From assembly GCF_030552895.1 (NCBI RefSeq), contig NZ_CP130649.1, positions 2,170,001 to 2,234,000 of the forward strand: a stretch of DNA of 64,000 nt, given 5' to 3'. Source of the DNA: Tatumella ptyseos. GTDB taxonomy: Bacteria; Pseudomonadota; Gammaproteobacteria; Enterobacterales; Enterobacteriaceae. The position numbers and the translations under genes were made by a program. The notes under the pieces were generated by a model. The model saw only the letters and a program-made list of their open reading frames with translations, searched no databases and was not told where the DNA came from. Below are positions 8,649 through 17,712 of this stretch, piece by piece (positions within the stretch are counted from its first letter, which is position 1; each line of letters opens with the position of its first letter).

Positions 8649-10499
8649 TTAAACCTCATCCACAGAATGTCCGGTCAACGCTTGACGAATAGACTTGTCC
8701 ATTCGTTGCGCGGCGAAATTCTGGGTAACTTGATCGAGTTGTTTTATTGCGTCAGCAATAGCTTGCGCATCAGACCCGGCGAGAGCCTCGCGTAGAGCTG
8801 CCTGCGCTAACGAAATTGCTTGCTGTTCTTCTTCACTGAGCAGTGCTGCATCTTCTGCTAGCGCACCGTCTAAACTTTCTAATACGCGTAAGCCATCGAC
8901 TTTCTGCTCCGCCACTTTACGCGCCGAGATATCGTCCCGAGCGTGGGTCATCGAGTCGGTGAGCATTGTCGCGATCTCGTTTTCCGTTAGACCATAAGAG
9001 GGCTTCACTTGGATTGAGGCTTCGACGCCGGTGGATTTTTCCATCGCACTGACACTCAGCAAGCCATCGGCATCGACTTGGAAAGTAACGCGAATATGCG
9101 CGCCCCCTGCAGGCATTGCAGGGATTCCTCGTAAGGCAAAGCGAGCCAATGAACGGCAATCTTCGACCAGTTCACGTTCACCTTGTAGCACGTGAATGCT
9201 CATGGCGGTTTGACCATCTTTGAAAGTGGTAAACTCTTGCGCCCGTGCCACGGGAATAGTGGTATTACGAGGAATTACTTTCTCCGCTAAACCACCCATC
9301 GTCTCAAGCCCCAGAGAAAGTGGAATGACATCCAATAGCAGCATTTCGCTATCCGGCTTGTTCCCGGCAAGAATATCCGCCTGGATCGCAGCACCTAAGG
9401 CTACCACTTTATCAGGGTCGATGGAGGTGAGCGGCTCGCGCGAAAAGAACTCGCCTACTCGCTCGCGGACAGCAGGAACGCGAGTTGATCCACCGACCAT
9501 GACCACTTGTACGATCTCATCTTCTTCAATGCCGGCATCTTTAACCGTACGACGGCACGCCAGCAAGGTGCGCTTAATTAATGGCGCAATCAACTGTTCG
9601 AACTGCTCGCGGGTTAATACTCCCACCCAGTCACCGATCGTAATCGTTGTCTGCGCTGCATCACTTAACGTTATTTTTGCTTGAGTTGCCGCATCTAAGA
9701 CTTCGCGCAGTAAATGGCGATCAGACAGATCGGTAATTCCGGCTTGTTGTTGGATCCATTGCGCGACCAGCTGATCGAAATCATCGCCGCCCAACGCAGA
9801 GTCGCCACCCGTTGCCAACACTTCAAAAACACCACGGCTTAAACGCAGAATAGAGATATCAAAGGTGCCACCGCCTAAATCATAAACAGCGATAACGCCT
9901 TCTTGACCAGAATCCAAACCATATGCCACGGCCGCCGCAGTCGGCTCATTCAATAGCCGTAAAACCTTGAGTCCAGCCAAGCGAGCTGCATCTTTGGTTC
10001 CCTGACGTTGTGCGTCGTCAAAGTAAGCCGGAACGGTGATCACTACGCCCTCTAGTTCGCCCCCTAAGGTCTCTTCCGCTCGCTTAGCGAGAGTCGATAG
10101 GATCTCTGAGGAAACTGAAATAGGGTTGACCTGCCCCCCCGGCGTGGACATAAGAGGTAAACCGTTCTCGCTAGCGTGGAAATGATAAGGGAGCTGCGGA
10201 TAACGCTGTTGCACATCGGCCAATGAGCGGCCGAGCAGACGCTTAACTGAACTGAAGGTATGAGCCGGATCGGTCACCGCTTGTTCACGAGCCTGCCATC
10301 CAACGATAGTCTCATCCGTGGTATAACGCACCACTGACGGCAGCAGATCGCGCCCTTGCGCGTCGGCCAAGGTCGTTGTTTCGCCACTCCGTACGGTAGC
10401 AACCAGTGAGTGAGTGGTCCCCAAGTCGATACCCGCCGCAAGGCGACGTTGGTGTGGAACGGAACTCAGGCCAGGTTCGCTGATTTGAAGTAACGCCAT
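8649..10499 (-). CDS. hscA: Fe-S protein assembly chaperone HscA (Hsp70 family)
   Basis: Specialised Hsp70 that, with HscB, acts on the LPPVK motif of IscU to promote cluster transfer. The ATPase domain shows the Hsp70 signatures [12 protein letters not shown] and [13 protein letters not shown], and [14 protein letters not shown] before the substrate-binding domain. The 616-aa length is identical to E. coli HscA. It lies between hscB and fdx in the standard isc order. Confidence 0.97.
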   Translation of the reverse strand: MALLQISEPGLSSVPHQRRLAAGIDLGTTHSLVATVRSGETTTLADAQGRDLLPSVVRYTTDETIVGWQAREQAVTDPAHTFSSVKRLLGRSLADVQQRYPQLPYHFHASENGLPLMSTPGGQVNPISVSSEILSTLAKRAEETLGGELEGVVITVPAYFDDAQRQGTKDAARLAGLKVLRLLNEPTAAAVAYGLDSGQEGVIAVYDLGGGTFDISILRLSRGVFEVLATGGDSALGGDDFDQLVAQWIQQQAGITDLSDRHLLREVLDAATQAKITLSDAAQTTITIGDWVGVLTREQFEQLIAPLIKRTLLACRRTVKDAGIEEDEIVQVVMVGGSTRVPAVRERVGEFFSREPLTSIDPDKVVALGAAIQADILAGNKPDSEMLLLDVIPLSLGLETMGGLAEKVIPRNTTIPVARAQEFTTFKDGQTAMSIHVLQGERELVEDCRSLARFALRGIPAMPAGGAHIRVTFQVDADGLLSVSAMEKSTGVEASIQVKPSYGLTENEIATMLTDSMTHARDDISARKVAEQKVDGLRVLESLDGALAEDAALLSEEEQQAISLAQAALREALAGSDAQAIADAIKQLDQVTQNFAAQRMDKSIRQALTGHSVDEV

Positions 10500-10508
10500 C
10501 GTGTATCC

Positions 10509-11024
10509 TTAAAAATCGAGCCATTTCTCTTCCAGTGCCTCGGCGTGCTCGGCGAGTCTGGTAAAGAAACGAAGTTTACGGACTGTATCGGCGGCTTGCT
10601 GCCACTGTTGATCGGCAAGTTGCTGCGCGACAACACTCATTAACGATTTATGCTGTTGTTTGATATCGCTTAAATAACCCGCTAATGCATCGCTATCCTG
10701 TTGCTGCTCAATGGTTTCCAAGTTTTCTCTGAGCGTCAGTTGCGCCATCAGAAACTCAGTATCGTGCATGGTATGTTGTTCGTTATTAATGTCATAACCA
10801 TGCAGCGTGAGAATATATTCAGCACGAGGAAGCGGTTTACGTAGAGCTTGATACCCTTGATTGATATTTGCCGCAGTAGTCAGCGCCTGTAAGCGTTCGG
10901 CTTCAGGCTGAGTAGCAAAGTTATCGGGGTGATAACGGCGTTGCAAAGCTTGGTATCGCTCGGCAAGTGATGAAGTGTCGAGCGTGAAGCTTTCAGGCAG
11001 GTCAAACAGCGTAAAAAAGTTCAT
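10509..11024 (-). CDS. hscB: Co-chaperone HscB (J-domain)
   Basis: J-protein that delivers IscU to HscA and stimulates its ATPase. The N-terminal J-domain has the HPD motif in RYHPDNF, and the C-terminal part is the helical IscU-binding bundle. Length 171 aa is as in E. coli. It follows iscA after a 79-bp spacer with a long hairpin, which suggests separate control of the hscBA part of the operon. Confidence 0.96.
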   Translation of the reverse strand: MNFFTLFDLPESFTLDTSSLAERYQALQRRYHPDNFATQPEAERLQALTTAANINQGYQALRKPLPRAEYILTLHGYDINNEQHTMHDTEFLMAQLTLRENLETIEQQQDSDALAGYLSDIKQQHKSLMSVVAQQLADQQWQQAADTVRKLRFFTRLAEHAEALEEKWLDF

Positions 11025-11047
11025 AAGCTATCAGTTCGCGTAAGACA

Positions 11048-11081
11048 AACTCATCGCCCCAGCGAGCTGGGGCGATGAGTT
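11048..11081 (-). other. Long near-perfect hairpin between iscA and hscB
   Basis: A stem of about 15 bp (ACTCATCGCCCCAGC at 11049-11063 against 11066-11080) with almost no loop sits in the iscA-hscB spacer. There is no T-tract, so termination is unlikely. A role in transcript processing or in stabilising the upstream iscRSUA message is inference. Confidence 0.7.
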
Positions 11082-11103
11082 AAATCAGTGTATGACATCA
11101 AAG

Positions 11104-11427
11104 TTATACGTTAAAGCTTTCGCCGCAACCGCATTCATCTTTGACATTAGGATTATTGAATTTAAAGCCTTCGTTAAGCCCTTCTTTAACGAAATCTAAT
11201 TCCGTCCCATCGAGGTAAACTAAGCTTTTGCCATCAACAATCACTTTAACGCCTTTGTCTTCGAAAACAAGATCATCAGGCTGTAATTCATCGACAAACT
11301 CTAGAACGTAAGCCATGCCTGAGCACCCTGAGGTGCGCACCGCGAGCCGAAGCCCAACGCCCTGTCCGCGGTTAGTTAAGAAGGCACTCACACGAGCTGC
11401 CGCTGAATCACTCAGGGAAATTGACAT
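11104..11427 (-). CDS. iscA: A-type iron-sulfur carrier IscA
   Basis: Carrier that receives clusters and passes them to apo-proteins. The three conserved cysteines are present, one in SGCSGMAY and two in the C-terminal CGCGESF. The 107-aa length equals E. coli IscA. Third gene after iscS and iscU in the operon, with a 14-bp gap to iscU. Confidence 0.97.
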   Translation of the reverse strand: MSISLSDSAAARVSAFLTNRGQGVGLRLAVRTSGCSGMAYVLEFVDELQPDDLVFEDKGVKVIVDGKSLVYLDGTELDFVKEGLNEGFKFNNPNVKDECGCGESFNV

Positions 11428-11441
11428 GTTAACTCCCTAAC

Positions 11442-11828
11442 TTACTTAGCGGTTTTCTTGCTCTTGTAGTCATCGATAGCCGCTTTGATTGCATCTTCTG
11501 CAAGAATCGAGCAGTGGATCTTCACTGGCGGAAGTTCTAATTCTTCAGCGATTTGCATGTTGGAGATGCTCTGCGCTTCGTCTAGCGATTTCCCTTTTAC
11601 CCACTCGGTGATGAGCGAGCTTGAAGCAATCGCAGAACCACAGCCGTAGGTTTTGAAACGCGCATCTTCGATGATGCCGGTATCACTGACTTTGATTTGT
11701 AGCTTCATGACGTCGCCACAAGCCGGTGCACCGACCATGCCGCTACCCACGCTTGGATCGGCATTATCAAATGAGCCCACGTTACGTGGATTTTCGTAGT
11801 GATCTATTACTTTTTCGCTGTAAGCCAT
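11442..11828 (-). CDS. iscU: Fe-S cluster scaffold IscU
   Basis: Scaffold on which IscS-derived sulfur and iron are built into [2Fe-2S]. Ligand cysteines lie in GAPACGDV, YGCGSAIASS and VKIHCSILAED, and the HscA recognition motif LPPVK precedes the last one. Length 128 aa as in E. coli. Located 24 bp downstream of iscS. Confidence 0.98.
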   Translation of the reverse strand: MAYSEKVIDHYENPRNVGSFDNADPSVGSGMVGAPACGDVMKLQIKVSDTGIIEDARFKTYGCGSAIASSSLITEWVKGKSLDEAQSISNMQIAEELELPPVKIHCSILAEDAIKAAIDDYKSKKTAK

Positions 11829-11852
11829 GATATTTCTCCAAAATCTAAAAAA

Positions 11853-13067
11853 TTAGTGGTGCGCCCATTCGATGCTATTTAAATCTACGCCGGCTTTGAA
11901 CATCTCCCACAATGGAGATAAGTCACGGAGGCGACCGATAGATTTGTGGCATAAATCAATAGCATAATCGACTTCTTCTTCAGTGGTAAAGCGCCCTAAA
12001 GAGAAACGAATCGAGCTGTGAGCCAGTTCATCGTTCATTCCTAATGCACGCAGGACATAGGAAGGTTCCAAGCTTGCAGACGTACAGGCTGAACCGGACG
12101 ATACGGCTAAATCTTTCAGCGCCATGATTAATGACTCACCTTCAACGTAGTTGAAGCTGACATTAAGAATGTTTGGTGCACCATTTTCTAGATCACCATT
12201 CAGATAGACTTCTTCCATATCTTTCAGGCCATCCCACAGGCGAGCGCGCAGTTTGCTAAGACGAGCCATTTCCGTGCTCATTTCTTCTTTCGCAATGCGG
12301 TAAGCTTCACCCATGCCGACGATTTGGTGAACAGGCAGTGTTCCTGAACGCATACCACGTTCGTGACCGCCACCATGGATTTGGGCTTCTAAACGGATAC
12401 GCGGTTTGCGGCGTACGTATAAGCCACCGATACCTTTAGGCCCATAAATTTTATGCGCAGAGAAAGACATCAAATCAACTTTAAGCGTCGATAGGTCAAT
12501 CGGTAATTTACCGACACTTTGCGTCGCATCGACGTGGAAGATGATACCTTTAGCACGGCAAATTTCACCTAAGCCAGCGATATCTTGTACCACACCGATT
12601 TCGTTATTCACGTGCATGACTGAAGCCAGAACGGTGTCGTCACGCAGTGCAGCAGTAAACTGCTCTAAAGTAATAAGACCATTAGCTTGTGGAGAAAGAT
12701 AGGTGATCTCAAATCCTTCGCGCTCTAATTGACGGCAAGTATCTAAGACAGCTTTGTGCTCGGTTTTAACTGTTACAACGTGCTTACCTTTTTTCTGATA
12801 AAACGTTGCGGCACCTTTGATTGCCAAGTTGTCAGACTCGGTTGCACCAGAGGTGAAAACAATCTCACGCGGATCCGCACCAATCAATTCAGCAACTTGG
12901 TTACGAGCGATATCAACCGCCTCTTCCGCCTGCCAACCGAAACGGTGTGAACGCGATGCAGGGTTACCAAAATTGCCATCTTGGGTCATACATTGCATCA
13001 TTTTTTCAGCAACGCGAGCATCAACAGGTGTCGTCGCTGAGTAGTCGAGATAAATCGGTAATTTCAT
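11853..13067 (-). CDS. iscS: Cysteine desulfurase IscS
   Basis: PLP enzyme that provides persulfide sulfur for Fe-S clusters, tRNA thiolation and thiamine. The PLP lysine lies in [12 protein letters not shown], and the persulfide-carrying loop [13 protein letters not shown] holds Cys328. Length 404 aa is as in E. coli. The 75-bp spacer to iscR corresponds to the region where RyhB acts in E. coli; I could not confirm a RyhB target here. Confidence 0.98.
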   Translation of the reverse strand: MKLPIYLDYSATTPVDARVAEKMMQCMTQDGNFGNPASRSHRFGWQAEEAVDIARNQVAELIGADPREIVFTSGATESDNLAIKGAATFYQKKGKHVVTVKTEHKAVLDTCRQLEREGFEITYLSPQANGLITLEQFTAALRDDTVLASVMHVNNEIGVVQDIAGLGEICRAKGIIFHVDATQSVGKLPIDLSTLKVDLMSFSAHKIYGPKGIGGLYVRRKPRIRLEAQIHGGGHERGMRSGTLPVHQIVGMGEAYRIAKEEMSTEMARLSKLRARLWDGLKDMEEVYLNGDLENGAPNILNVSFNYVEGESLIMALKDLAVSSGSACTSASLEPSYVLRALGMNDELAHSSIRFSLGRFTTEEEVDYAIDLCHKSIGRLRDLSPLWEMFKAGVDLNSIEWAHH

Positions 13068-13142
13068 TGCTCTTAAGCTCCGTACATCACTTCATTGCAT
13101 GTTATATTTTATTGAAATTGATCATCGATAAAGCGTTAATGA

Positions 13143-13652
13143 TTACGAGCCTACTGCACGTAATTTGACATCGATCTTCTCAGCGATACGGCCGGATTGC
13201 TGAAATCGACGATTATCGACAGTTGCTTGACGACCCGCAACATCCAAGATTTCTTGGTTGTTTACTAACTCCGCCAGCGAAATATTATTTAAAAAGTCAC
13301 TGATTCTATCGCTCAAGTCGCGCCATAGTGCGTGCGTTAAACAACGCTCACCGCCTTGGCACCCTTCTTTACCTTGGCATTTGGTCGCGTCAACCGACTC
13401 ATCAACAGCCATAATCACGGTACCGACCGAGATATTAGCGGCTTGCTGACCAAGAAGATAGCCACCACCGGGTCCACGTACGCTGGACACCAACTCATGC
13501 TTTCTCAGACGCGAGAACAACTGCTCTAAGTACGAGAGCGAAATTCCTTGGCGCTCTGAAATATCCGCCAGGGGTACTGGCCCTTCATGAGAGTGTAACG
13601 CAACGTCTAACATAGCGGTGACTGCGTAACGCCCTTTGGATGTCAGTCTCAT
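13143..13652 (-). CDS. iscR: Fe-S responsive transcriptional regulator IscR
   Basis: Rrf2-family winged-helix repressor that binds a [2Fe-2S] cluster and represses its own operon. Cluster ligands are visible as three cysteines and a His in [19 protein letters not shown]. The N-terminal [17 protein letters not shown] and the GGGYLLG recognition region are typical. At 169 aa it is slightly longer than E. coli IscR. Two matching operators lie directly upstream, so autorepression is well supported. Confidence 0.97.
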   Translation of the reverse strand: MRLTSKGRYAVTAMLDVALHSHEGPVPLADISERQGISLSYLEQLFSRLRKHELVSSVRGPGGGYLLGQQAANISVGTVIMAVDESVDATKCQGKEGCQGGERCLTHALWRDLSDRISDFLNNISLAELVNNQEILDVAGRQATVDNRRFQQSGRIAEKIDVKLRAVGS

Positions 13653-13715
13653 TGTGATACGACCTCGGTTTTCACAGTTGTCAGAATGTTAAATAATTGA
13701 TGCTGACAGTCTGAC

Positions 13716-13765
13716 ATTCCTGAGTGATTTGGTCAACTATTTACCTGACTAAATTACTCAGGTAT
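13716..13765 (-). promoter_or_regulatory. Two abutting type 1 IscR operators / iscR promoter
   Basis: On the minus strand two 25-bp blocks, 13741-13765 and 13716-13740, each match the type 1 IscR consensus (ATASYYGACTRWWWYAGTCRRSTAT) at about 23 and 22 of 25 positions by my count. They touch with no gap. A TTGACC hexamer inside the second block could serve as the -35 element, with CAGACT 17 bp downstream as a weak -10, so bound IscR would cover the promoter. Confidence 0.8.
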
Positions 13766-13792
13766 TTAACCGAATGTGCGTATCACGGCACC

Positions 13793-14527
13793 CTAACCTT
13801 TAGGCTTTTCACCCTTCTGAAAGGAAGAGAGCATTCCACGCAGGATGTTCAATTCATCCCGTTCAGGGCGTGCACGGGTAAAGAGACGGCGAAGTTTACT
13901 CATCACTTGACTAGGGTTACCCTGACGAATAAAGCTACTTTCCAGCATCATGCCTTCCATATGCTGGTAGAAACGCTCTAAATCATCCACCAGTGGGTAA
14001 GGCGACTCTCCCGTTTGCGGCGCTACCGGAGACTGTTCACTCGCCAGCCATGCCATGCGGACTTCGTAAGCGATAATCTGTACAGCCATAGCGAGGTTCA
14101 ATGAGCTGTAATCAGGGTTCGCGGGGATGGCAACGTGATAGTGACATTTTTGTAGCTCGTCGTTAGTTAAGCCCACGCGCTCGCGCCCAAAAACCAACGC
14201 GACCGGCGCTTGCTGTCCTTCTTCAACGCTTTTCATCCCGCACTCACGGGCATCCAGCATCGGCCAAGGCAGTGAACGAGAGCGTGCGCTGGTCCCCACC
14301 ACTAAACTACACCCTGAGATCGCTTCGTCGAGTGTGTCGACAATGGTAGCGTTGCCGATCAGATCGCTAGCACCGGCAGCAAGCGAGATCGCTTGCGAGT
14401 CAGGTTTAAGCAATGGGTTAACCAGATAAAGGTTAGAAAGACCCATGGTTTTCATGGCACGGGCGACTGAGCCCATATTCCCGGTGTGAGAAGTTTCAAC
14501 CAAGACAATTCGTATATTCTGTAACAT
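13793..14527 (-). CDS. trmJ: tRNA (cytidine/uridine-2'-O-)-methyltransferase TrmJ
   Basis: SPOUT-class enzyme that 2'-O-methylates position 32 of several tRNAs. The N-terminal [19 protein letters not shown] and the knot motifs [15 protein letters not shown] and [17 protein letters not shown] are characteristic. The 244-aa length agrees with E. coli TrmJ. It lies upstream of iscR on the same strand and divergent from suhB. Confidence 0.95.
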   Translation of the reverse strand: MLQNIRIVLVETSHTGNMGSVARAMKTMGLSNLYLVNPLLKPDSQAISLAAGASDLIGNATIVDTLDEAISGCSLVVGTSARSRSLPWPMLDARECGMKSVEEGQQAPVALVFGRERVGLTNDELQKCHYHVAIPANPDYSSLNLAMAVQIIAYEVRMAWLASEQSPVAPQTGESPYPLVDDLERFYQHMEGMMLESSFIRQGNPSQVMSKLRRLFTRARPERDELNILRGMLSSFQKGEKPKG

Positions 14528-14579
14528 AAGCAGGATTCATGTCGCCAAAAGAAATAATGACAGGATACTAACATAAACT

Positions 14580-14608
14580 AAGACTTTTATTTAACCTTCT
14601 GCTATACT
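14580..14608 (+). promoter_or_regulatory. Probable suhB promoter
   Basis: A TATACT -10 hexamer at 14603-14608 is followed by a GC-rich discriminator (GCCCGCGA), and a partial -35 (AAGACT, sharing only GAC with the consensus) lies 17 bp upstream. The start would fall about 35 bp before the suhB ATG. The -35 is weak, so the call rests mainly on the -10 and position. Confidence 0.5.
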
Positions 14609-14650
14609 GCCCGCGATTTTTCGTTCTTTAACATCCAGTGGGAATAACCG

Positions 14651-15454
14651 ATGCATCCGATGCTGAACATCGCCGTGCGCGCAGCGCGCAAGGCCGGCAA
14701 TCTTATCGCCAAAAATTATGAAACGCCTGACGCAGTAGAAACGAATCAAAAAGGCACCAACGATTTTGTCACCAACGTTGACCGTGACGCCGAGCGTTTA
14801 ATTATCGAAGTTATCCGTAAATCTTATCCGCAACACAGCATTGTGACGGAAGAGAGCGGTGATTTAGGTGGTGAAGATAAGGACATACAATGGGTTATCG
14901 ATCCTCTGGATGGCACCAGCAACTTCATCAAACGTTTCCCACACTTCTCAGTGTCTATCGCCGTACGTATCAAAGGCCGTACTGAAGTCGCAGTCGTCTA
15001 TGATCCAATGCGTAACGAACTTTTCACTGCGGTACGTGGCCAAGGCGCTCAGCTTAATGGTTACCGTCTGCGCGGCAGCACCGCACGCGATTTAGACGGC
15101 ACCATCATCGCTACAGGATTCCCCTTCAAGGCGAAACAACACTCAGCCAGTTACCTCAACGTGGTCACCGCATTATTCACTAAATGCGCAGATTTCCGTC
15201 GTACCGGCTCAGCAGCATTGGACTTAGCCTATGTGGCAGCGGGTCGTACCGACGGTTATTTCGAGATTGGGTTAAAACCTTGGGATTTCGCTGCAGGTGA
15301 ATTATTAGTACGTGAAGCCGGAAGTTTGGTGACAGATTTCACTGGCGGCCATGGTTACCTGCAATCAGGTAACATTGTGGCGGGTAACTCACGTGTGGTT
15401 CGTGAGATGTTAGCGGTTATGCGCGATCAACTTAGCGATGCATTAAAACGCTAA
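14651..15454 (+). CDS. suhB: Inositol-1-monophosphatase / ribosome biogenesis factor SuhB
   Basis: Mg-dependent phosphatase of the IMPase family that in E. coli also joins the NusA/NusG antitermination complex on rRNA operons. The two IMPase signatures are present: DPLDGTSNFIKRFPHFSVS and PWDFAAGELLVREAGG-like WDFAAGELLVREAGS. Length 267 aa as in E. coli. Divergent from trmJ and convergent with glyA, from which it is separated by a bidirectional terminator. Confidence 0.97.
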   Translation: MHPMLNIAVRAARKAGNLIAKNYETPDAVETNQKGTNDFVTNVDRDAERLIIEVIRKSYPQHSIVTEESGDLGGEDKDIQWVIDPLDGTSNFIKRFPHFSVSIAVRIKGRTEVAVVYDPMRNELFTAVRGQGAQLNGYRLRGSTARDLDGTIIATGFPFKAKQHSASYLNVVTALFTKCADFRRTGSAALDLAYVAAGRTDGYFEIGLKPWDFAAGELLVREAGSLVTDFTGGHGYLQSGNIVAGNSRVVREMLAVMRDQLSDALKR

Positions 15455-15470
15455 GCCTAATTGCTAAAAG

Positions 15471-15504
15471 AAAAGCCGCGATAGGTCACTATCGCGGCTT
15501 TTTT
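15471..15504. terminator. Bidirectional terminator between suhB and glyA
   Basis: A perfect 10-bp stem (GCCGCGATAG at 15475-15484, CTATCGCGGC at 15489-15498) with a four-base loop is flanked by As on the left and Ts on the right. It can therefore terminate both suhB and the convergent glyA. Confidence 0.9.
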
Positions 15505-15518
15505 ATTGCATCTCGATT

Positions 15519-16772
15519 TTACGCGTAAACGGGGAAGCGAGCACAGAGTGCTAGCACTTGACCTTTCACACGTTCGATGGTTGCCGTGTCATTAACGTTA
15601 TCTAATACGTCGGCAATCCATCCCGCTAACTCGCGAACTTCCGCTTCTTTGAAACCACGACGCGTTACCGCTGGAGTACCGATACGGATCCCCGAGGTGA
15701 CAAATGGGCTTTTCGGATCGTTAGGCACGCTGTTTTTATTAACGGTAATGTTCGCGCTACCCAGCGCAGCATCTGCTTCTTTACCAGTAAGATTCTTCTC
15801 TACGAGATCCAACAAGAATAAGTGGTTTTCCGTTCCGCCAGAGACGATGTTATACCCGCGCTCAAGCAGAACCTCGACCATCGCTTTCGCGTTTTTAGCG
15901 ACTTGCTGTTGGTACGTTTTGAACTCTGGTTCCATTGCTTCTTTAAAAGCGACCGCTTTACCGGCGATAACATGCATCAATGGACCGCCCTGACCACCTG
16001 GGAACACGGCAGAGTTTAATTTCTTATACAGATCCTCATCACCGCCTTGCGCTAAGATCAGGCCGCCGCGTGGACCGGCTAAGGTTTTGTGGGTCGTTGT
16101 GGTGACCACATGAGCATGCGGTAATGGGTTAGGATAGACGTCGGCAGCAACTAAGCCTGCAACGTGTGCCATATCGACAAATAACCATGCGCCAATGCTA
16201 TCCGCGATTTCACGCATTTTTGCCCAATCGCAGACACCTGAGTAAGCAGAGAATCCACCAATAATCATCTTAGGCTTATGTTGCTGAGCCAGTGCAGCAA
16301 GCTCGTCATAATCAATCTTACCGCTTTCATCGATGCCGTAAGGGATTACGTTGTAGAGTTTACCGGACAAGTTAACCGGAGAACCGTGAGTGAGGTGGCC
16401 ACCGTGCGCCAAGTTCATTCCGAGGATAGTATCGCCCGGTGTTAACAGCGCGGTGAAGACACCAAAGTTAGCTTGGGAGCCTGAGTGAGGCTGGACATTC
16501 GCGTAGTCTGCACCAAACAAGGCTTTAGCACGATCAATCGCCAGTTGTTCTACGATATCAACATACTCGCAACCACCGTAGTAGCGTTTGCCTGGATACC
16601 CTTCGGCATATTTATTGGTCAGTTGGGAGCCTTGCGCTTCCATTACACGTGGACTGGTGTAGTTTTCTGAAGCAATCAGTTCAATATGCTCTTCCTGACG
16701 CACTTTCTCTTGCTCCATTGCCTGCCATAGTGCCGCATCGTAATCGGCTATGTTCATTTCTCGCTTTAACAT
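15519..16772 (-). CDS. glyA: Serine hydroxymethyltransferase
   Basis: PLP enzyme interconverting serine and glycine and charging tetrahydrofolate with a one-carbon unit. The PLP lysine is in [14 protein letters not shown], and [12 protein letters not shown] is the family N-terminal signature. I used the ATG at 16772 ([12 protein letters not shown]), giving 417 aa like E. coli GlyA; an upstream start would add four residues. A PurR operator lies upstream. The neighbouring divergent hmp gene of E. coli is absent here. Confidence 0.97.
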   Translation of the reverse strand: MLKREMNIADYDAALWQAMEQEKVRQEEHIELIASENYTSPRVMEAQGSQLTNKYAEGYPGKRYYGGCEYVDIVEQLAIDRAKALFGADYANVQPHSGSQANFGVFTALLTPGDTILGMNLAHGGHLTHGSPVNLSGKLYNVIPYGIDESGKIDYDELAALAQQHKPKMIIGGFSAYSGVCDWAKMREIADSIGAWLFVDMAHVAGLVAADVYPNPLPHAHVVTTTTHKTLAGPRGGLILAQGGDEDLYKKLNSAVFPGGQGGPLMHVIAGKAVAFKEAMEPEFKTYQQQVAKNAKAMVEVLLERGYNIVSGGTENHLFLLDLVEKNLTGKEADAALGSANITVNKNSVPNDPKSPFVTSGIRIGTPAVTRRGFKEAEVRELAGWIADVLDNVNDTATIERVKGQVLALCARFPVYA

Positions 16773-16881
16773 TCCCATCTCCACTCAGCTTGCTTTTAAC
16801 ATCAAAATTCCCCCACAACGGGTAATGGCGGTTAGTGTAAACTCTTTTCAAGCTAGGTGGTAGAGAGAAGCAGGTCTTTTT

Positions 16882-16897
16882 ACGCAAACGTTTGGCT
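16882..16897. promoter_or_regulatory. PurR operator upstream of glyA
   Basis: ACGCAAACGTTTGGCT matches the PurR consensus ACGCAAACGTTTNCNT in all but the last bases. It lies about 110 bp upstream of the glyA ATG, consistent with the known purine repression of glyA in E. coli. Confidence 0.8.
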
Positions 16898-17064
16898 TTT
16901 CGCGCTAGACGGTGATATTGCCATCAATTGACGCTTTTTAAGGGGCAGGAATCAAAATAAAGTGCTTCTGTACGAGATTGGCAGATGCAAGGGAAAGGGG
17001 TAAAGCTAAGCAGCACGAAGAAAAATAGCCTTTGGCCAACGTGCTGCTAAGGAAGTAGTAAAAA

Positions 17065-17442
<378 letters not shown>

Positions 17443-17520
17443 TCACAGGGTGAATACACTATGCGGCTAAGAGAAGAGTATTATTGCTGAATTGCTCAGG
17501 GAAGTCACTGGACAAGAAAA

Positions 17521-17590
17521 TAAGGTGCCCCACTATTGTGATGTCCAGATAAGATAACGCGTTATCAATTCTAGGACAGAAGGCACCTTA
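17521..17590. repeat. Large composite palindrome between purL and glnB
   Basis: Three nested inverted repeats share one axis: TAAGGTGCC (17521-17529) with GGCACCTTA (17582-17590), TGTCC (17542-17546) with GGACA (17574-17578), and a central perfect 14-bp palindrome GATAACGCGTTATC (17553-17566). As RNA or cruciform it would form a long interrupted hairpin. The surrounding 309 bp (17404-17712) hold no gene; in E. coli the glrK-qseG-glrR genes and the GlmY sRNA occupy this interval. I saw no GlmY-like sequence. Function unknown. Confidence 0.7.
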
Positions 17591-17654
17591 TAGGCATCAT
17601 ATATATTTATGAATCACAATGTCATCATAACAGTCAATGAATACAGCAAATGAT

Positions 17655-17688
17655 AACAACAAAGCCTTGCAGGGCGAATAGCCCTACA
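17655..17688 (-). terminator. Possible terminator downstream of purL
   Basis: On the minus strand an 8-bp stem with one G-T pair (17668-17675 against 17681-17688) around the loop TATTC is followed by a moderately T-rich stretch (GGCTTTGTTGTT). It lies 25 bp after the purL stop. The T-tract is interrupted, so efficiency is uncertain. Confidence 0.5.
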
Positions 17689-17712
17689 ACGCTTTAGGAG
17701 TTTTCCAGAATA

